This document shows positions 29,744-40,136 of a DNA stretch of 64,000 nucleotides, in pieces. Below the pieces are notes generated by a model. That model worked only from the letters and a program-made list of their open reading frames with translations, had not been told where the DNA came from and searched no databases. The translations under genes were made by a program, and so were the position numbers. Each line of letters starts with the position of its first letter. The stretch's first letter is position 1. Source of the stretch: Entonaema liquescens (lineage: Eukaryota; Ascomycota; Sordariomycetes; Xylariales; Xylariaceae); contig CADCSX010000007.1 of the NCBI GenBank assembly GCA_902805475.1, positions 1 to 64,000 of the forward strand, written 5' to 3'.

Positions 29744-30260
29744 ATAAATAACATTAATTCGGTAATAAAAACCGTATTAAATTAATAATAATTACACCAT
29801 TTTATATAAAAACGTTATATTCGTAAAAATCGTATAAATATTATATATATTTTTATATAAATTTATTAATACGTAACCGTATTTTTTATATTTACCCCGT
29901 TAAATTTTTTAATTTATTAAATTATTTTATATAATTTATCGAATTAATTAATTAAATAAACGTTGCGTTTATTATTTATTTCGTTTTAAAATACGCGTAT
30001 ATAACCGTATAAAATGTTATAAAATTAATAATTTCAAAAAGTTAAAACTTTATAAAAATATTATTAAATAAACGGTGAAAAATTTAATTAATAAAAAAAC
30101 GTATATAATAAAAAACCATAAAAAATAAAATTTATTAAAAATTATAAATAAATATTAATAAATTTATATACGTAAAAAAATATTTATTAATATAAAATTA
30201 TTATAATTATTATTAATTTAATATATTTTTTATTACCGAATTAATGTTATTTATATATAT
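29744..30260. mobile_element. Foldback/MITE-like element with ~60-bp terminal inverted repeats
   Basis: Left end: TAAATAACATTAATTCGGTA (from ~29,744), then AATAAAAA and ATTAAATTAATAATAATTA. The right end (to ~30,258) is the reverse complement of all of this with a few mismatches. Both ends abut (TA)n tracts, so a TA target is possible but cannot be read. The interior keeps several CG dinucleotides and partly folds on itself. The superfamily is not assignable. Confidence 0.7.
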
Positions 30261-30309
30261 ATATATATATTTATGTTTTTTTTATAATTTTTAATTTATT
30301 TAATAAATT

Positions 30310-30600
30310 AATAAAATAATATTTAATTAAATTTAAATTTTATTATTATAATTTTTTATAAACATTTTTAATTAATTTATTAAATAAAAAAAATATATAT
30401 TATTTTAATTTAAAATATTATTTTTATTATAATTATAATAATAAATTTAATAAAAAATTTAATTAAAAAAATAATAATAATTAAAATATTTTAAATATAA
30501 TTTTATTTTTTTAAAATAAAATAATTATTTAATTAAATTAATAAAATATAATAAAGTTATTAAATAATAAAAATAAAAATAAAAAGTAAATTAAATAATT
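30310..30600. repeat. Dispersed copy of part of the large palindrome
   Basis: Resembles ~5,840-6,130 in direct orientation, with a shared stretch around TATATATTATTTTAATTTAA followed by the (AATTAT)-rich segment. This shows that the palindrome sequence belongs to a repeated family. Separately, ~80 bp near 30,630-30,710 repeat 29,515-29,580. Confidence 0.5.
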
Positions 30601-30989
30601 AAATAATTAAATAAATTAAATAAAAAACTTTTTTAATATTAAAAATTTTAATAAAAAATTTTAATAAAAAATATTAAATAAAAATATTATAATTTAAAAT
30701 TTTTAAAAAAATAATATTATTTTAAAATTATTTTATTTAATTTATAAAATGAAATTATATTTTTTTAATTAATATTAATTAATTAATTAAAATTTAAATA
30801 ATAATAATATTTATATATAATTATTAATAATTATAATTTTAAATAATTTATATTAAACATTTTTAAATTTAAAATTAATATAATAAAATAACAAATTTTG
30901 TAATTATATTTAAATGGTAAAATAAATATTTTAAAATGTAATTATTTTTATTATTTATTCATATTTAAAGTTACTTTATGTATTATTTT

Positions 30990-31501
30990 ATTTTCGAATT
31001 GACCAATTGGTTCTAATTGAAGCTTAATAAAACTATTGATTACGTTCTTAACTTTCTTTCCTCCTTATCTCGATTCCTTTCATCAGAATTGCTTCATGTG
31101 TGACTGGTGGTATCCATGCTCCTCAAATTTATAAGACTCTTACCATTTCTGTACATCTTTCCAAACTTTAATTTCCCATGACACGACCATCAGGGTAATC
31201 TGAGGATACCATCTGTCCCTACTTAGTCATTTCATTTATTCGCGGACTGTAAATTGGTCTATGCCGAATCTTATTACGTTTCCTTACTGTAGGTCCCCGC
31301 ATCAACACTCTACGAGAACGCGCATATCATGCCGGTAAAAACCAAGCTCGCAGCCTATCACGTTTTTATTGTCACTATGGCTTTGCTGCTCACTTTTTGC
31401 CTCTAGTATTTCCTTGACTTTGCATAAAAGGCGCTGTCCCTCTTTGCCTCTTAGTTGTATGCAAGTAAGTCAAGTATGAAGACCTTTGTGAAAACATTAC
31501 C
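30990..31501. other. Border of A+T block and upstream region of the SBP-like gene
   Basis: Composition changes within about 100 bp from ~95% A+T to roughly 40% G+C. I see no gene. The last ~100 bp before the next ATG are pyrimidine-rich with CTTTGCCTC-type blocks, as in fungal promoters. Confidence 0.5.
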
Positions 31502-32449
31502 ATGCGCCACTTACATTTTATATTACTTCCAGTCTTGTTCGCTACTATCCCTGTAGCTAACTCGCTTAAAATCGCGAGTGCGTTGGGAGTATTAGAATGG
31601 ACACCAGAGCTCGTTGCTAAGGAGGACTACTTTAAGGGGAATGTGGACATCATAAATGGTGGCATCGCAAGTCTATTCAGTGACCCAACCGTTGATCTTG
31701 GTTCGAATTCCGAGACTCAGCTACTATTACAATTCGGTTCTCACAAGAACCTTCGAACGATTAGCACGGTTGCAGAAGTTTATTATCGTATCGTGGCTAA
31801 CAGAAAGGCTGGGATTAGTACTCTACAGGACCTCAAGGGGAAAAGAATTGGGTCTCTTAAGACAACATCATCCGAATACTTCGTCCAAACATATCTTGCA
31901 ACAGCGGGGTTAAAGCCAGTAGATTACACGGTTGTAAATGGGCTTGGGTGTTTGAAGGAGCCTTGTGGTGCCAATACGTTCCCGGCCATGCTCAAAAATG
32001 GCACTATCGATGCAATTGGGATATGGGAACCATCAGTCGAGTTTGGGATTCAAGCACTCGGCCCCGATGCCGTCGTGTTTGGGGATAACCAGACTGTATA
32101 CCGAGAGATATACAACCTCGCCACTACGACGGAGAAGCTTGATGATCCTAAAAAGAGGGCAGAGATAGTACAGTTCTTAAAGGCGTTAAAACAGGCAGAC
32201 GATGTTTTCCAGAACGACCCTGGAAAGGTCATCACTCGAGCCGCAGAAGCCGTCAAGACTGATGAAGCAGTGTTGAAAGCAGCTTGGCCCGTTCATAAGT
32301 GGGATGTCCGTATGCCGCCTGATATCCTAGACGTACTGGTTGATGAAGACAAATTTGTGGCAACTTATGCCAGACGGGAAGCATTTTCGCGAGACTCTTT
32401 GACCGCACTCATAGATCCCAGCGTTGTGGAGGAAGCCCTTCAGGCTTAA
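31502..32449 (+). CDS. Secreted solute-binding-protein-like protein (periplasmic binding protein type II fold)
   Basis: A single exon encoding 315 residues. Residues 1-21 form a signal peptide (hydrophobic core HFILLPVLFATIPVANS), so the product should enter the secretory pathway. The remainder reads like a bacterial ABC-transporter substrate-binding protein of the SsuA/TauA/NMT1-THI5-like group: an N-terminal lobe with 'GGIASLFSDPTVDLGSNSE', a 'DLKGKRIG' turn near 112-119 and 'LKNGTIDAIGIWEP' near 165-178. Fungi have no matching ABC importer and no partner gene lies nearby. The CCCFC centre of true THI5 pyrimidine synthases is absent, so thiamine synthesis is not indicated. It is the first gene beside the heterochromatin block, a place where lineage-specific secreted proteins often sit. 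Ligand and role are unknown; bacterial ancestry is possible but not shown. Confidence 0.75.
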   Translation: MRHLHFILLPVLFATIPVANSLKIASALGVLEWTPELVAKEDYFKGNVDIINGGIASLFSDPTVDLGSNSETQLLLQFGSHKNLRTISTVAEVYYRIVANRKAGISTLQDLKGKRIGSLKTTSSEYFVQTYLATAGLKPVDYTVVNGLGCLKEPCGANTFPAMLKNGTIDAIGIWEPSVEFGIQALGPDAVVFGDNQTVYREIYNLATTTEKLDDPKKRAEIVQFLKALKQADDVFQNDPGKVITRAAEAVKTDEAVLKAAWPVHKWDVRMPPDILDVLVDEDKFVATYARREAFSRDSLTALIDPSVVEEALQA

Positions 32450-32594
32450 TGCACCGGTTACAACCCTTATGAAAAATGAAAATAAATATTAGGTCTAATG
32501 CATCGTAAAATATGAAAAAGGGTGTATGGTGTTGTAAGCCATGATAGATGAAATAGCATTTGCTGGTGAATGCACAAAAAAAGAAAGAAAAAAT

Positions 32595-32690
32595 CGACAC
32601 CTGTGTGATTCGAACACACGCCCCCGAAGGGAATGCCTTATCTATTAGTTTAATAGCAGGGCATCGCGTTAACCACTCCGCCAAAGTGCC
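32595..32690 (-). tRNA. tRNA-Ser(GCT) with intron
   Basis: Read on the minus strand, this has acceptor arms GGCACTT and AGGTGTC (7 pairs with G:U), A box TGGCGGAGTGG, anticodon stem ATGCC/GGCAT, anticodon GCT (plus-strand AGC at 32,655-32,657), a ~15-nt intron directly after position 37, a long class II variable arm with a CCC-TTCG-GGG hairpin, and B box TGTTCGAATCA. An A-rich run on the plus strand next to its 3' end (32,573-32,594) gives the U-run Pol III terminator. Class II structure plus GCT assigns it to serine (AGC/AGU codons). Confidence 0.95.
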
Positions 32691-35186
32691 TAGGCCTTAT
32701 CGGGGTTAAACTTTCTCCGCTCAATTTAGTCCTATATACATACCTGTTACAACACAGAACCACAAGATAAGGGGCACTTCACTTCAAACATTCAATCAAG
32801 TCAATAATATATTCTTTAAAAGTTTATTATCACATTGATACGTTCTAATGTATCGTAACCTCATCATTTGAATAATACTCATCAGTTTTCTAACCACTCA
32901 TCACATACACTGGTCGTTTATGTAGCAATGTGGTTTTCAATCACTGCTGCCGCCTCATCTTCTTTGTGACGAATCACTATACGAGTTATTCTTATTACTC
33001 GGCATCGTTTCCGTAGACAACCCCTTGACGCATCTCGCTTTTCCTTACCATTCATGGTTTGAAGCTGTTGGTAAGTCCTAGTCACGGTTTGGAAAGTGAG
33101 GCTGTTTTTATGTAGCCATCGGGAAGCATTATAAACCAGTATAAATCCCTAGAACTATGTTCGGAGGGTTATCTGGAACTCTCCAGCCTTGCATGAGTTG
33201 CATTTACAAGTATGAAGATGATCTGACCGTGCAGCCTCATTCTCGCTAGGGTTGACCCGGCTTCTAACCCTACGGCCGGATGCAACGAAGCGGTGAGCCA
33301 ATTTACATTTGTATTAAGGACAACCGGATTTACGGACGAACAGGCAACTAAAGCCTTATTTCCTCTTGGCCTATCATGTTGATTAATCTGCATCGCGGTT
33401 ATTGATTCGGCAGGTTAGGCGTATTTTACAACCCATCAAATCTGACTATCAAAGCATAAGTCTGTTAGATTATCAGGAGAGCCTCACTGCGGCATAAGCT
33501 TTTCCACGGATACCACAAAATACAGACGAAGCCACAAAGGGAATCTAGATCGGTCCAGAAGCTAAAGCCATATATAAGCAAATATCTGTGTCCTTAACCT
33601 ACTATACTAGTGGCGTATCTAACGTAAGCTATGTGCAATTTCTTCTAGATCTTGTGGATTGATATTACGCCCTATATTCTATATACTTCGAGGTGGGTAA
33701 TCCACGCTCATATGCTCTGTCCAGAGTCTATCGGAAATCTTGTGATGAGGTGGGAAGGGAGACAAGTCAGGATTACTGTATCGATCATGGCCCGGGCGAG
33801 ATTGTGGGATGTGGTAATGCGTCTATCTACATATTCAGCTGAGATGGTTCTTCCCTACCCCTCTAATTCCATACCTGGGTAATCGGAGAATTCAGTATGT
33901 AGGCTACGTTAGGGCGTCTCTATTCGACTTACCCGTCTTCCGGAACCACCCTCGGTACGTGTCATATGCGAAATATAGCCAATCATAAGTAACCACGCCC
34001 AGTTCATGCAGCTGCCTAGACTAGTGATGACGAGCCTTGCTTCACTTTTGGAACATGGATTGGTCGCCTTGGGGAACTGTCAGAGCCGCTCTGGACGAAC
34101 TTAGGTACACCATAAAAAGACTCCCGCAGTCTAGGTCCCATTGGGCGTGATGCATGACGATAACGCCTGGTGGAGGAGCCTCGTTGTTTCGGTGTGAGAA
34201 CCAGGTGGGCGGAAGATAGACTTGGCTGGGGGTTGTGCCGAATGACAAGCATCCGTTCTTTATGATATGATCTAAAAGCAGGATATAGTAAAGGGATGCA
34301 ACCCTATGTTTCCCGAGACGGAGCTAGGGTTACATGGCATATGACAAAATCGAGTAGAAATGCGGAAAGGGGACATCGCCGCCTTGTTTGTATTTCATAT
34401 ATAGGCAACTTTCCTATTTCTACCCCTCATGGAGCTGCAGATGATGCTGTCAGCAACTGAGGCTAGTGATGCAGAGGCTGTTGATCTGCCAGCCTTGGTA
34501 TCAATAATAGAGCCCTGGCCCTGGTATCTCCAAGCTTGCCCAGTTAGAGAAAGCCCTTGCAATGGACTACGTGTCAATATCATACATGCATTTCTGGAAG
34601 ATGGGAACTGATTGACATGAAACATAGCCCACGGCCTTTCGGGGCGTCGAAATGCTATCTCCTCGGGCGACTATTGGACGATATGGGCGGCGGGCCGAGT
34701 ATAGGTCAATATAGACCGGGCGATCATCCGGCACACCTACATGAGTCCGTGAGGAAGGACAGAAGCCCCAAGTGCTTATGTCGATAATGAGAAGCTATCG
34801 TAGACCAAGCAGCGGTGACGCCCGGCATTCTAAGCCTCTTTCTTCCTTACGTAGTAGTCTCGTAACGGAGAGAAGGGTATGGCATTATCATGCATCGTGG
34901 CTATCGATCGGAGAAGTGTTGGTTTATGGCCCCTCTGTTTGAAACTTATATCTTCAAGACCTCCTTCCCCACAGCATCCCCATGGGGGGACATGGTTCAT
35001 CACATTCTGCACATTAAGAAATACAACTTATAGCAGTCCAACTTATGTCTTAGCCACTTTGGATGTGCCCAATTCCTATACAACTTGGGAAGTCTAGTAA
35101 TCTGAGTCTACTAGACGGCTATAATTTTGCCTTGCGTACGTCCCCCTTTTGAGTAATCTCTTTTGCGTAGCCGCGCTGCCACTAAG
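32691..35186. other. 2.5 kb without a recognisable gene
   Basis: Normal base composition, but only short frames (under 80 codons, apart from antisense shadows of the next gene) on both strands, none with a familiar motif, and no clear exon chain. It may hold a long 5' region of the next gene, a non-coding transcript or an old decayed gene. No tRNA or snRNA was recognised. Confidence 0.5.
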
Positions 35187-37007
35187 ATGGCCGAAAATCG
35201 CGGCGGACCACCCTTTAACGGACCCCACGGAGCCCAAGCAACTGCACCCCCTGCGGGATTCAGCGGTCGTCCGGCAGGGCAGCCTCAGGCGAACATGCAC
35301 CAGCAAGCAGTTCCACCGCGCGGTGCGTTCCCAGGGAATCGGGCTAGGGGGCCTTCTGTTAAGATCTCGGACGTAAGTCGTGATCTCAGGACCATAGATG
35401 ATATGAAAGAAGAGCTTGCAGAATATGTCATTTTCCGATTTGAGAAATATCCAGCACACAGTCGGTATGACGACGAGGGGCGCTTACGAGTCCCTTCGTG
35501 GGACCAAGTAATCAGGTCCCAGGTTCAGAGTATGTCAACCGAAGAGATAAGGCGTCGGGTTCATTATTTGAATAGGAGGACTCGATCTCTTACCGAAAAA
35601 ATGAAGTCTCTAAAACCTGCCCTTCAGCGACAAATCGACGAGGCGACAGCAGAACTCGAATTCGAAAATCCAGACCCAGTGAACTATCGTTGGATCCTTG
35701 TACAATTGGATCATCAACTCGCGGAAATTGACCCGTGCGTTCCTGTGACTGCAGGAAACCATCCGCAAGCCCGAAGACATCACGGTGTGCGTAGGAGGCG
35801 AGAGCATCGACACACACAAGGGGACAAGCAGAGATCGTTCAAGAGGCTCTCCTTGACCACATACTTCAAGCTTATACCTAGAACCAACGCTGATATCCCC
35901 GCTCTTTATGAAGCGAAAAAAAGAATGCTCTTCTCACAGAGCACCCACACCGCTAATCCACAGCCGCAGCCGCCACCGCAGCAGCAGCAGAGACAACAGC
36001 AGCAGCAGCAACAACAACAACAGCCACAGCCGCGTACGCCTCAAGGGCCAGACCTCCGAGCACCCCAATCCGGCCCCGGCCCTGTAGGAGGTGGACAGCC
36101 ATCGGGGCCGAACGGGAATCGCTCGCAACCGGCTCCACCGCGTCCTAACGGACCAGGGCCAGGGCCAGGACCGGCAGTTAGAGACGCTTTTATAAATACT
36201 GCTGCAGCTGGCGGCAGAGAAAAAGGAAGACCTGTGGGCGTGAAGCATAGCGGGCCTGAAAGTGAGTCAGATTACTCGGACTCTTTGTTTTCGGATAGAT
36301 CGTTTGATAGTCAGATGACTCCAGATACCCCTTACTCGTCCGAATCATTCAACAGAGGCAGAAGTCGCGAACGAGTCCATAATCAGGGTCGTGTACCGGC
36401 TAGGAGCTCGAGTAGAACAAACAGGAATGGGCCCGGTCGGGCTTCACCTGAACGCCATACAAGACATAAGCATCATTTTGATACGAGGCATGGGGTTAGG
36501 ATTCCGCATGAGTCGGGAAATATCCCACACCATATGGCGTTCTCTGCTGAATTCGATAGAGCCATAGGCGATGCTTACCTCGCGGGTATCCTCCGTGAGA
36601 GAGACAATGCTCGGATGGCACAACGACGAGCACGGCGTGAAGATCGGTATCCAAGGTTCAACCCACGCATTATTCCTGGAGGAAGATTGCCAACTCATCT
36701 ACACAGAGGACACATATCCACTTCTGATCGGCGAGAGGACACGGATGATGAAATGTCACGTCTCAATGACTTGTCTCTTGAGGATGACGATGATTATGAC
36801 TACGACGCAGTCCCTCGACGGCTATCCACCCGTCGAAGGAGAGAATATGAACATCTCATGCAGGAAGGGTCAGTCTTAGAGGACGACCCGTTCGTCCGAG
36901 AGAGGCCATCATATCCAAGACATAGCGGTAGACAGTATGAACAGCCTTACGTTACGGATGGTTCTGATAGTGAGGATAGTTTGACACGGAGGAGGCACTT
37001 TCGCTGA
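35187..37007 (+). CDS. Disordered polyQ/proline-rich protein, function unknown
   Basis: One exon, 606 residues from the ATG at 35,187 (AAGATGG context); an upstream in-frame TTG is not a likely start. Residues 1-60 are Pro/Gly/Gln-rich. About 60-190 form the only ordered-looking part: helical and charged, with a coiled-coil-like stretch (TEEIRRRVHYLNRRTRSL) and YRWILVQLDHQLAEID. About 190-225 are Arg/His-rich. Next come RLSLTTYFKLIPR and a Gln run near 262-282 encoded by CAG/CAA, then Pro/Gly linkers, a Ser/Asp-rich part and acidic and RRR clusters at the C terminus. I do not recognise a family. The disordered, charged make-up suggests a scaffold or nucleic-acid-associated protein, but that is inference. 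No intron is needed to keep the frame open. Confidence 0.7.
   Translation: MAENRGGPPFNGPHGAQATAPPAGFSGRPAGQPQANMHQQAVPPRGAFPGNRARGPSVKISDVSRDLRTIDDMKEELAEYVIFRFEKYPAHSRYDDEGRLRVPSWDQVIRSQVQSMSTEEIRRRVHYLNRRTRSLTEKMKSLKPALQRQIDEATAELEFENPDPVNYRWILVQLDHQLAEIDPCVPVTAGNHPQARRHHGVRRRREHRHTQGDKQRSFKRLSLTTYFKLIPRTNADIPALYEAKKRMLFSQSTHTANPQPQPPPQQQQRQQQQQQQQQQPQPRTPQGPDLRAPQSGPGPVGGGQPSGPNGNRSQPAPPRPNGPGPGPGPAVRDAFINTAAAGGREKGRPVGVKHSGPESESDYSDSLFSDRSFDSQMTPDTPYSSESFNRGRSRERVHNQGRVPARSSSRTNRNGPGRASPERHTRHKHHFDTRHGVRIPHESGNIPHHMAFSAEFDRAIGDAYLAGILRERDNARMAQRRARREDRYPRFNPRIIPGGRLPTHLHRGHISTSDRREDTDDEMSRLNDLSLEDDDDYDYDAVPRRLSTRRRREYEHLMQEGSVLEDDPFVRERPSYPRHSGRQYEQPYVTDGSDSEDSLTRRRHFR
35978..36030 (+). 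repeat. CAG/CAA microsatellite encoding polyglutamine
   Basis: Mixed CAG and CAA codons give an almost pure Gln run with one Arg. The tract is likely length-polymorphic between strains. Confidence 0.85.
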
Positions 37008-37254
37008 GTTATAGTGGGGTGTTTCTTGATGTAATAATGTGTTACGACAACTTGCAGACAACTTGCAGCATGAATGTTGAGTTATTATATAATATTCTAT
37101 AAAAACGAATTGCTACGAAAATATATTTGATGTACACTTCCATATATGAGAGAACCTGTTGGGGATGTGGAATGTAAAATACATTGAAAATCGCAAGCGA
37201 TTTAAGCTAGGAAACCTTTATATGTAAAAGTCTAGCTTATATAACTTGAAAATC

Positions 37255-38330
37255 GATGCTACGCAACAATTTTATTTAAAATTGGTACGTACTTAACACG
37301 TACTAAGTTACGTAAATTATAGTTTTTTTAAAATTATGTAAGTATTACGTAATAGTGATAAAATTAACAAAACGTATTTATTACGTAATTTTAAAAAATA
37401 ATAATTAAATAAATAATTTAAAATATATATTTATTACGTAATAATAATTAATTATACGTAATATTAATAAATATTTAATATTAATAAATATTTAATATTA
37501 AAATATATATTTTAATTTATAATAAATTATCACGTGATATTATTTTATAATAATAAAATATATATTTAACACGTAATATAATTAATTAATTTATTTAATA
37601 AAATACGTATTTTATTATATAATAATTATTACGTGATATTATCGTATAATATAAAAAAATACGTATTTATTATATAATTTAAAAAAATTTAAATTACGTA
37701 ATTATATATATATTATTAAAAAAAAAAAAAAAATTAAATAATAAATAAAATAAAAAATATTATATATATAATTAATTAAAATATATAAATTAATAATTTT
37801 TTAAATAATTAAATTATTTAATTAATTATTACGTAATATTAAAATTTATTTATTAACGTAATTATAACGCGTTAAATTTAAATTTAAAATTTTTTAATTA
37901 ATTTATAATTAAAAACGTTTATTTTTATTAAAAATATATATTTTAAAACGTTTTATTTAATTAATTATAATTAATTTTTAAATTTTATAATACGTAATTA
38001 CGCGTAATTTTATTAATTAATTAATTAAATTACGAAATTATAATAAAATACGCGTTATTTTATTAATTAATTAATTAATTAATAAAATTATATTATAAAT
38101 ACACGTTATTTTATTAATTAATTAATTAATTAATAAAATTATATTATAAATATACGTAATTTTATTAATTAATTAATTAATTTATAAAATAATATTAATT
38201 TTAATTAATTTAAATTATTTAATTAATTAAACGTTATTTTATTTATATTTAATTTTTTATTTTATTAATTTTATTATATATTAATCCGTGCATTTAAATT
38301 TTAAAAATTTTACGAGTACGATTTTAATAA
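37255..38330. repeat. Second A+T island, ACGT-studded
   Basis: About 1.1 kb of ~90% A+T between two normal-composition regions. Nearly all G/C sits in ACGT, usually TACGTA, CACGTG or ACGCGT. There are no frames, no flanking target duplication that I can identify and no clear terminal inverted repeat. It is most likely a small RIP-decayed insertion, or a piece of the same kind of DNA as the large block, in which CpG sites were the last to mutate. Confidence 0.75.
37990..38190. repeat. 51-bp tandem repeat, ~3.5 units
   Basis: Units start at 38,050, 38,101 and 38,152 (partial), each beginning A-C-G/A-C-G-T-T/A and continuing TTTTATTAATTAATTAATTA. A more diverged unit precedes at ~37,992. Two units are almost identical despite the low complexity, so this is a true tandem duplication. 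Confidence 0.85.
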
Positions 38331-38780
38331 AAAAAACCTTTTTATGTTTTTAACGACTTCGTGTAATATAACAAAGTTTTCCTAATAAGATATAAAATTA
38401 AGCGTGGAATGCTTGTTATTAACACGCGTATAAGATACTTTACTAGTGCGGATGAGCGATTTGCTACCTAGTGACGATATATAGCGGGGTTCATGCTTTC
38501 ACAAGCTCTCCCACGGGTTACCTGTAGGTAGTAGGTACATTCCATCATACGTAAAAGACCCCGCCTAGGGAAAGTGGGCTGTACCTATAAGATCGAATTA
38601 AACATCAGAATCACCTGTTTTTATTCTTGTTGATAACTCCCGAAGCTTCTCTCTACTACTTCCGCGTCATTTTCTAACTTGTCTACACTCTTCATATTAA
38701 CCATTATCCTTTCCTTGAGCTTTAGGCCAAATATCTTTATTTACCTACCTATTCAAGCTTAAACAATCTCATTGCCCATC
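38331..38780. promoter_or_regulatory. Upstream region of TPI
   Basis: 450 bp between the A+T island and the TPI start. The last 180 bp are C/T-rich (CTTCTCTCTACTACTTCC), typical of strongly expressed fungal glycolytic genes. No TATA box stands out. Confidence 0.5.
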
Positions 38781-39800
38781 ATGGCGCGCAAGTTCTTCGT
38801 TGGCGGCAACTTCAAGATGTAGGACCCCTCCGTACACACGTAATATATATAACCAGCGCTCCTCAAATGATATTAAACAAGAACACCTAAGGAGAGCTCA
38901 AAGTAGGACCATAGAAGCTAATACCAGTTGGCAAATTATATAGGAATGGGACAATCTCGTCTATCAAGGAGATTGTCGACAACTTGAACAAAGCTCAGCT
39001 AGACCCCAACGTTGGTGAGTTAATGAAGCTTCCTTTTTTTTTTTTCTTTCTATTTACTTTGACAATGATAATATGACCTTGCTTACCGTATCTTCCTACG
39101 TCTAGAGACCGTCATAGCTCCACCAGCCCTTTACCTCCTGCTTGTCCGTGAGCACGCAAAGAAGGAAATCGGCGTTGCTGCGCAGAATGTCTTTGACAAG
39201 CCAAACGGTGCCTTCACTGGAGAGATCTCGGTCCACCAACTGAAGGACAGTGGTATTGACTGGGTTATCCTCGGCCACTCCGAACGACGCACCATCCTAG
39301 CTGAGAGCGACGAGGTTGTTGCTTCCAAGACCAAGTATGCTACCGAGAATGGCCTCAGTGTCATCTGGTGCTGCGGAGAATCCCTAGAGCAGCGAGAAGC
39401 TGGCAAGACCCTCGAGGTTATTGCTGCCCAGCTATCTGCGTTGAAGTCACAGATCTCGGACTGGAGTAAGATCGTTATTGCCTATGAGCCTATCTGGGCC
39501 ATTGGCACTGGCAAGGTTGCTACGACCGAACAGGCCCAGGAGGTACACGCATCTATCCGCGCCTGGCTAGCTAAGGAGGTGAGTCAGAAGGTTGCCGACG
39601 AGACCAGAATTCTATACGGTGGTAGTGTCAGCGAGAAGAACAGCAAAGACCTCAGCAAAGAGAAGGATATCGATGGCTTCCTCGTCGGCGGTGCCAGTCT
39701 CAAGCCCGCATGTAAGTACACACCGACTACTAGTTCCTTCTACGCCATCGAACTGGGCTAACAGTTTGCAGTTGTCGATATCATTAACAGCAAGTCTTGA
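38781..39800 (+). CDS. tpi1: Triosephosphate isomerase
   Basis: Interconverts dihydroxyacetone phosphate and glyceraldehyde 3-phosphate in cytosolic glycolysis. Four exons: 38,781-38,818, 38,944-39,014, 39,106-39,711, 39,772-39,800, totalling 247 residues, the usual length of the enzyme. The first intron splits the codon of Met13 (AT|G); branch-like GCTAAT and GGCTAAC lie before the first and last acceptors. Visible active-site elements: Lys12 in GGNFKM, the His of GHSERR, the catalytic Glu in AYEPIWAIGTGK (flexible loop 6), and phosphate-binding YGGSV and LVGGAS. The last exon adds only the C terminus FVDIINSKS. It converges with mL43. There is no sign of damage. Confidence 0.97.
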
Positions 39801-40136
39801 ACGGGGAGAAAGCTTGGGATACTGGCAGGAGGTTACCTCTAATGAGAGGGATGATGATAATTAGACGTGGAAGTTCATGCATGGATCATACATCCTAGGC
39901 TATGGCTTCTCAGCTCACTATCTAATGCAAAACCCGTAGTAAAAGAGTATCAGTACTGGGGTTGAAAATCCCCTAAAACACCTTTTGAGTAAACTCGTTG
40001 TGATTTTGTTCATAAATGCTGCCTTGGGTTCTAGGCCTAGGCTCGTGGTATATATGCGCCTTTTGACTGTGTTATACACTTTGCCCAGATATAGTCGTAC
40101 ATGGGTCATAAGTTTTCGTAACCCCCTCTTGATTTC
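39801..40136. other. Shared 3' region of TPI and mL43
   Basis: 336 bp between two convergent genes holding both 3' UTRs; no further gene seen. Confidence 0.6.

Noticed and set aside
31502..32449. THI5/NMT1 thiamine-pyrimidine synthase
   Set aside because: It shares the fold class, but the cysteine-rich CCCFC motif is missing and it has a secretory signal peptide.
35740..35850. Frame error in the polyQ protein at its Arg/His-rich stretch
   Set aside because: An alternative frame looks plausible for ~35 codons but ends in stops on both sides, and flanking segments (YRWILVQLDHQ, RLSLTTYFKL) are in the same original frame.
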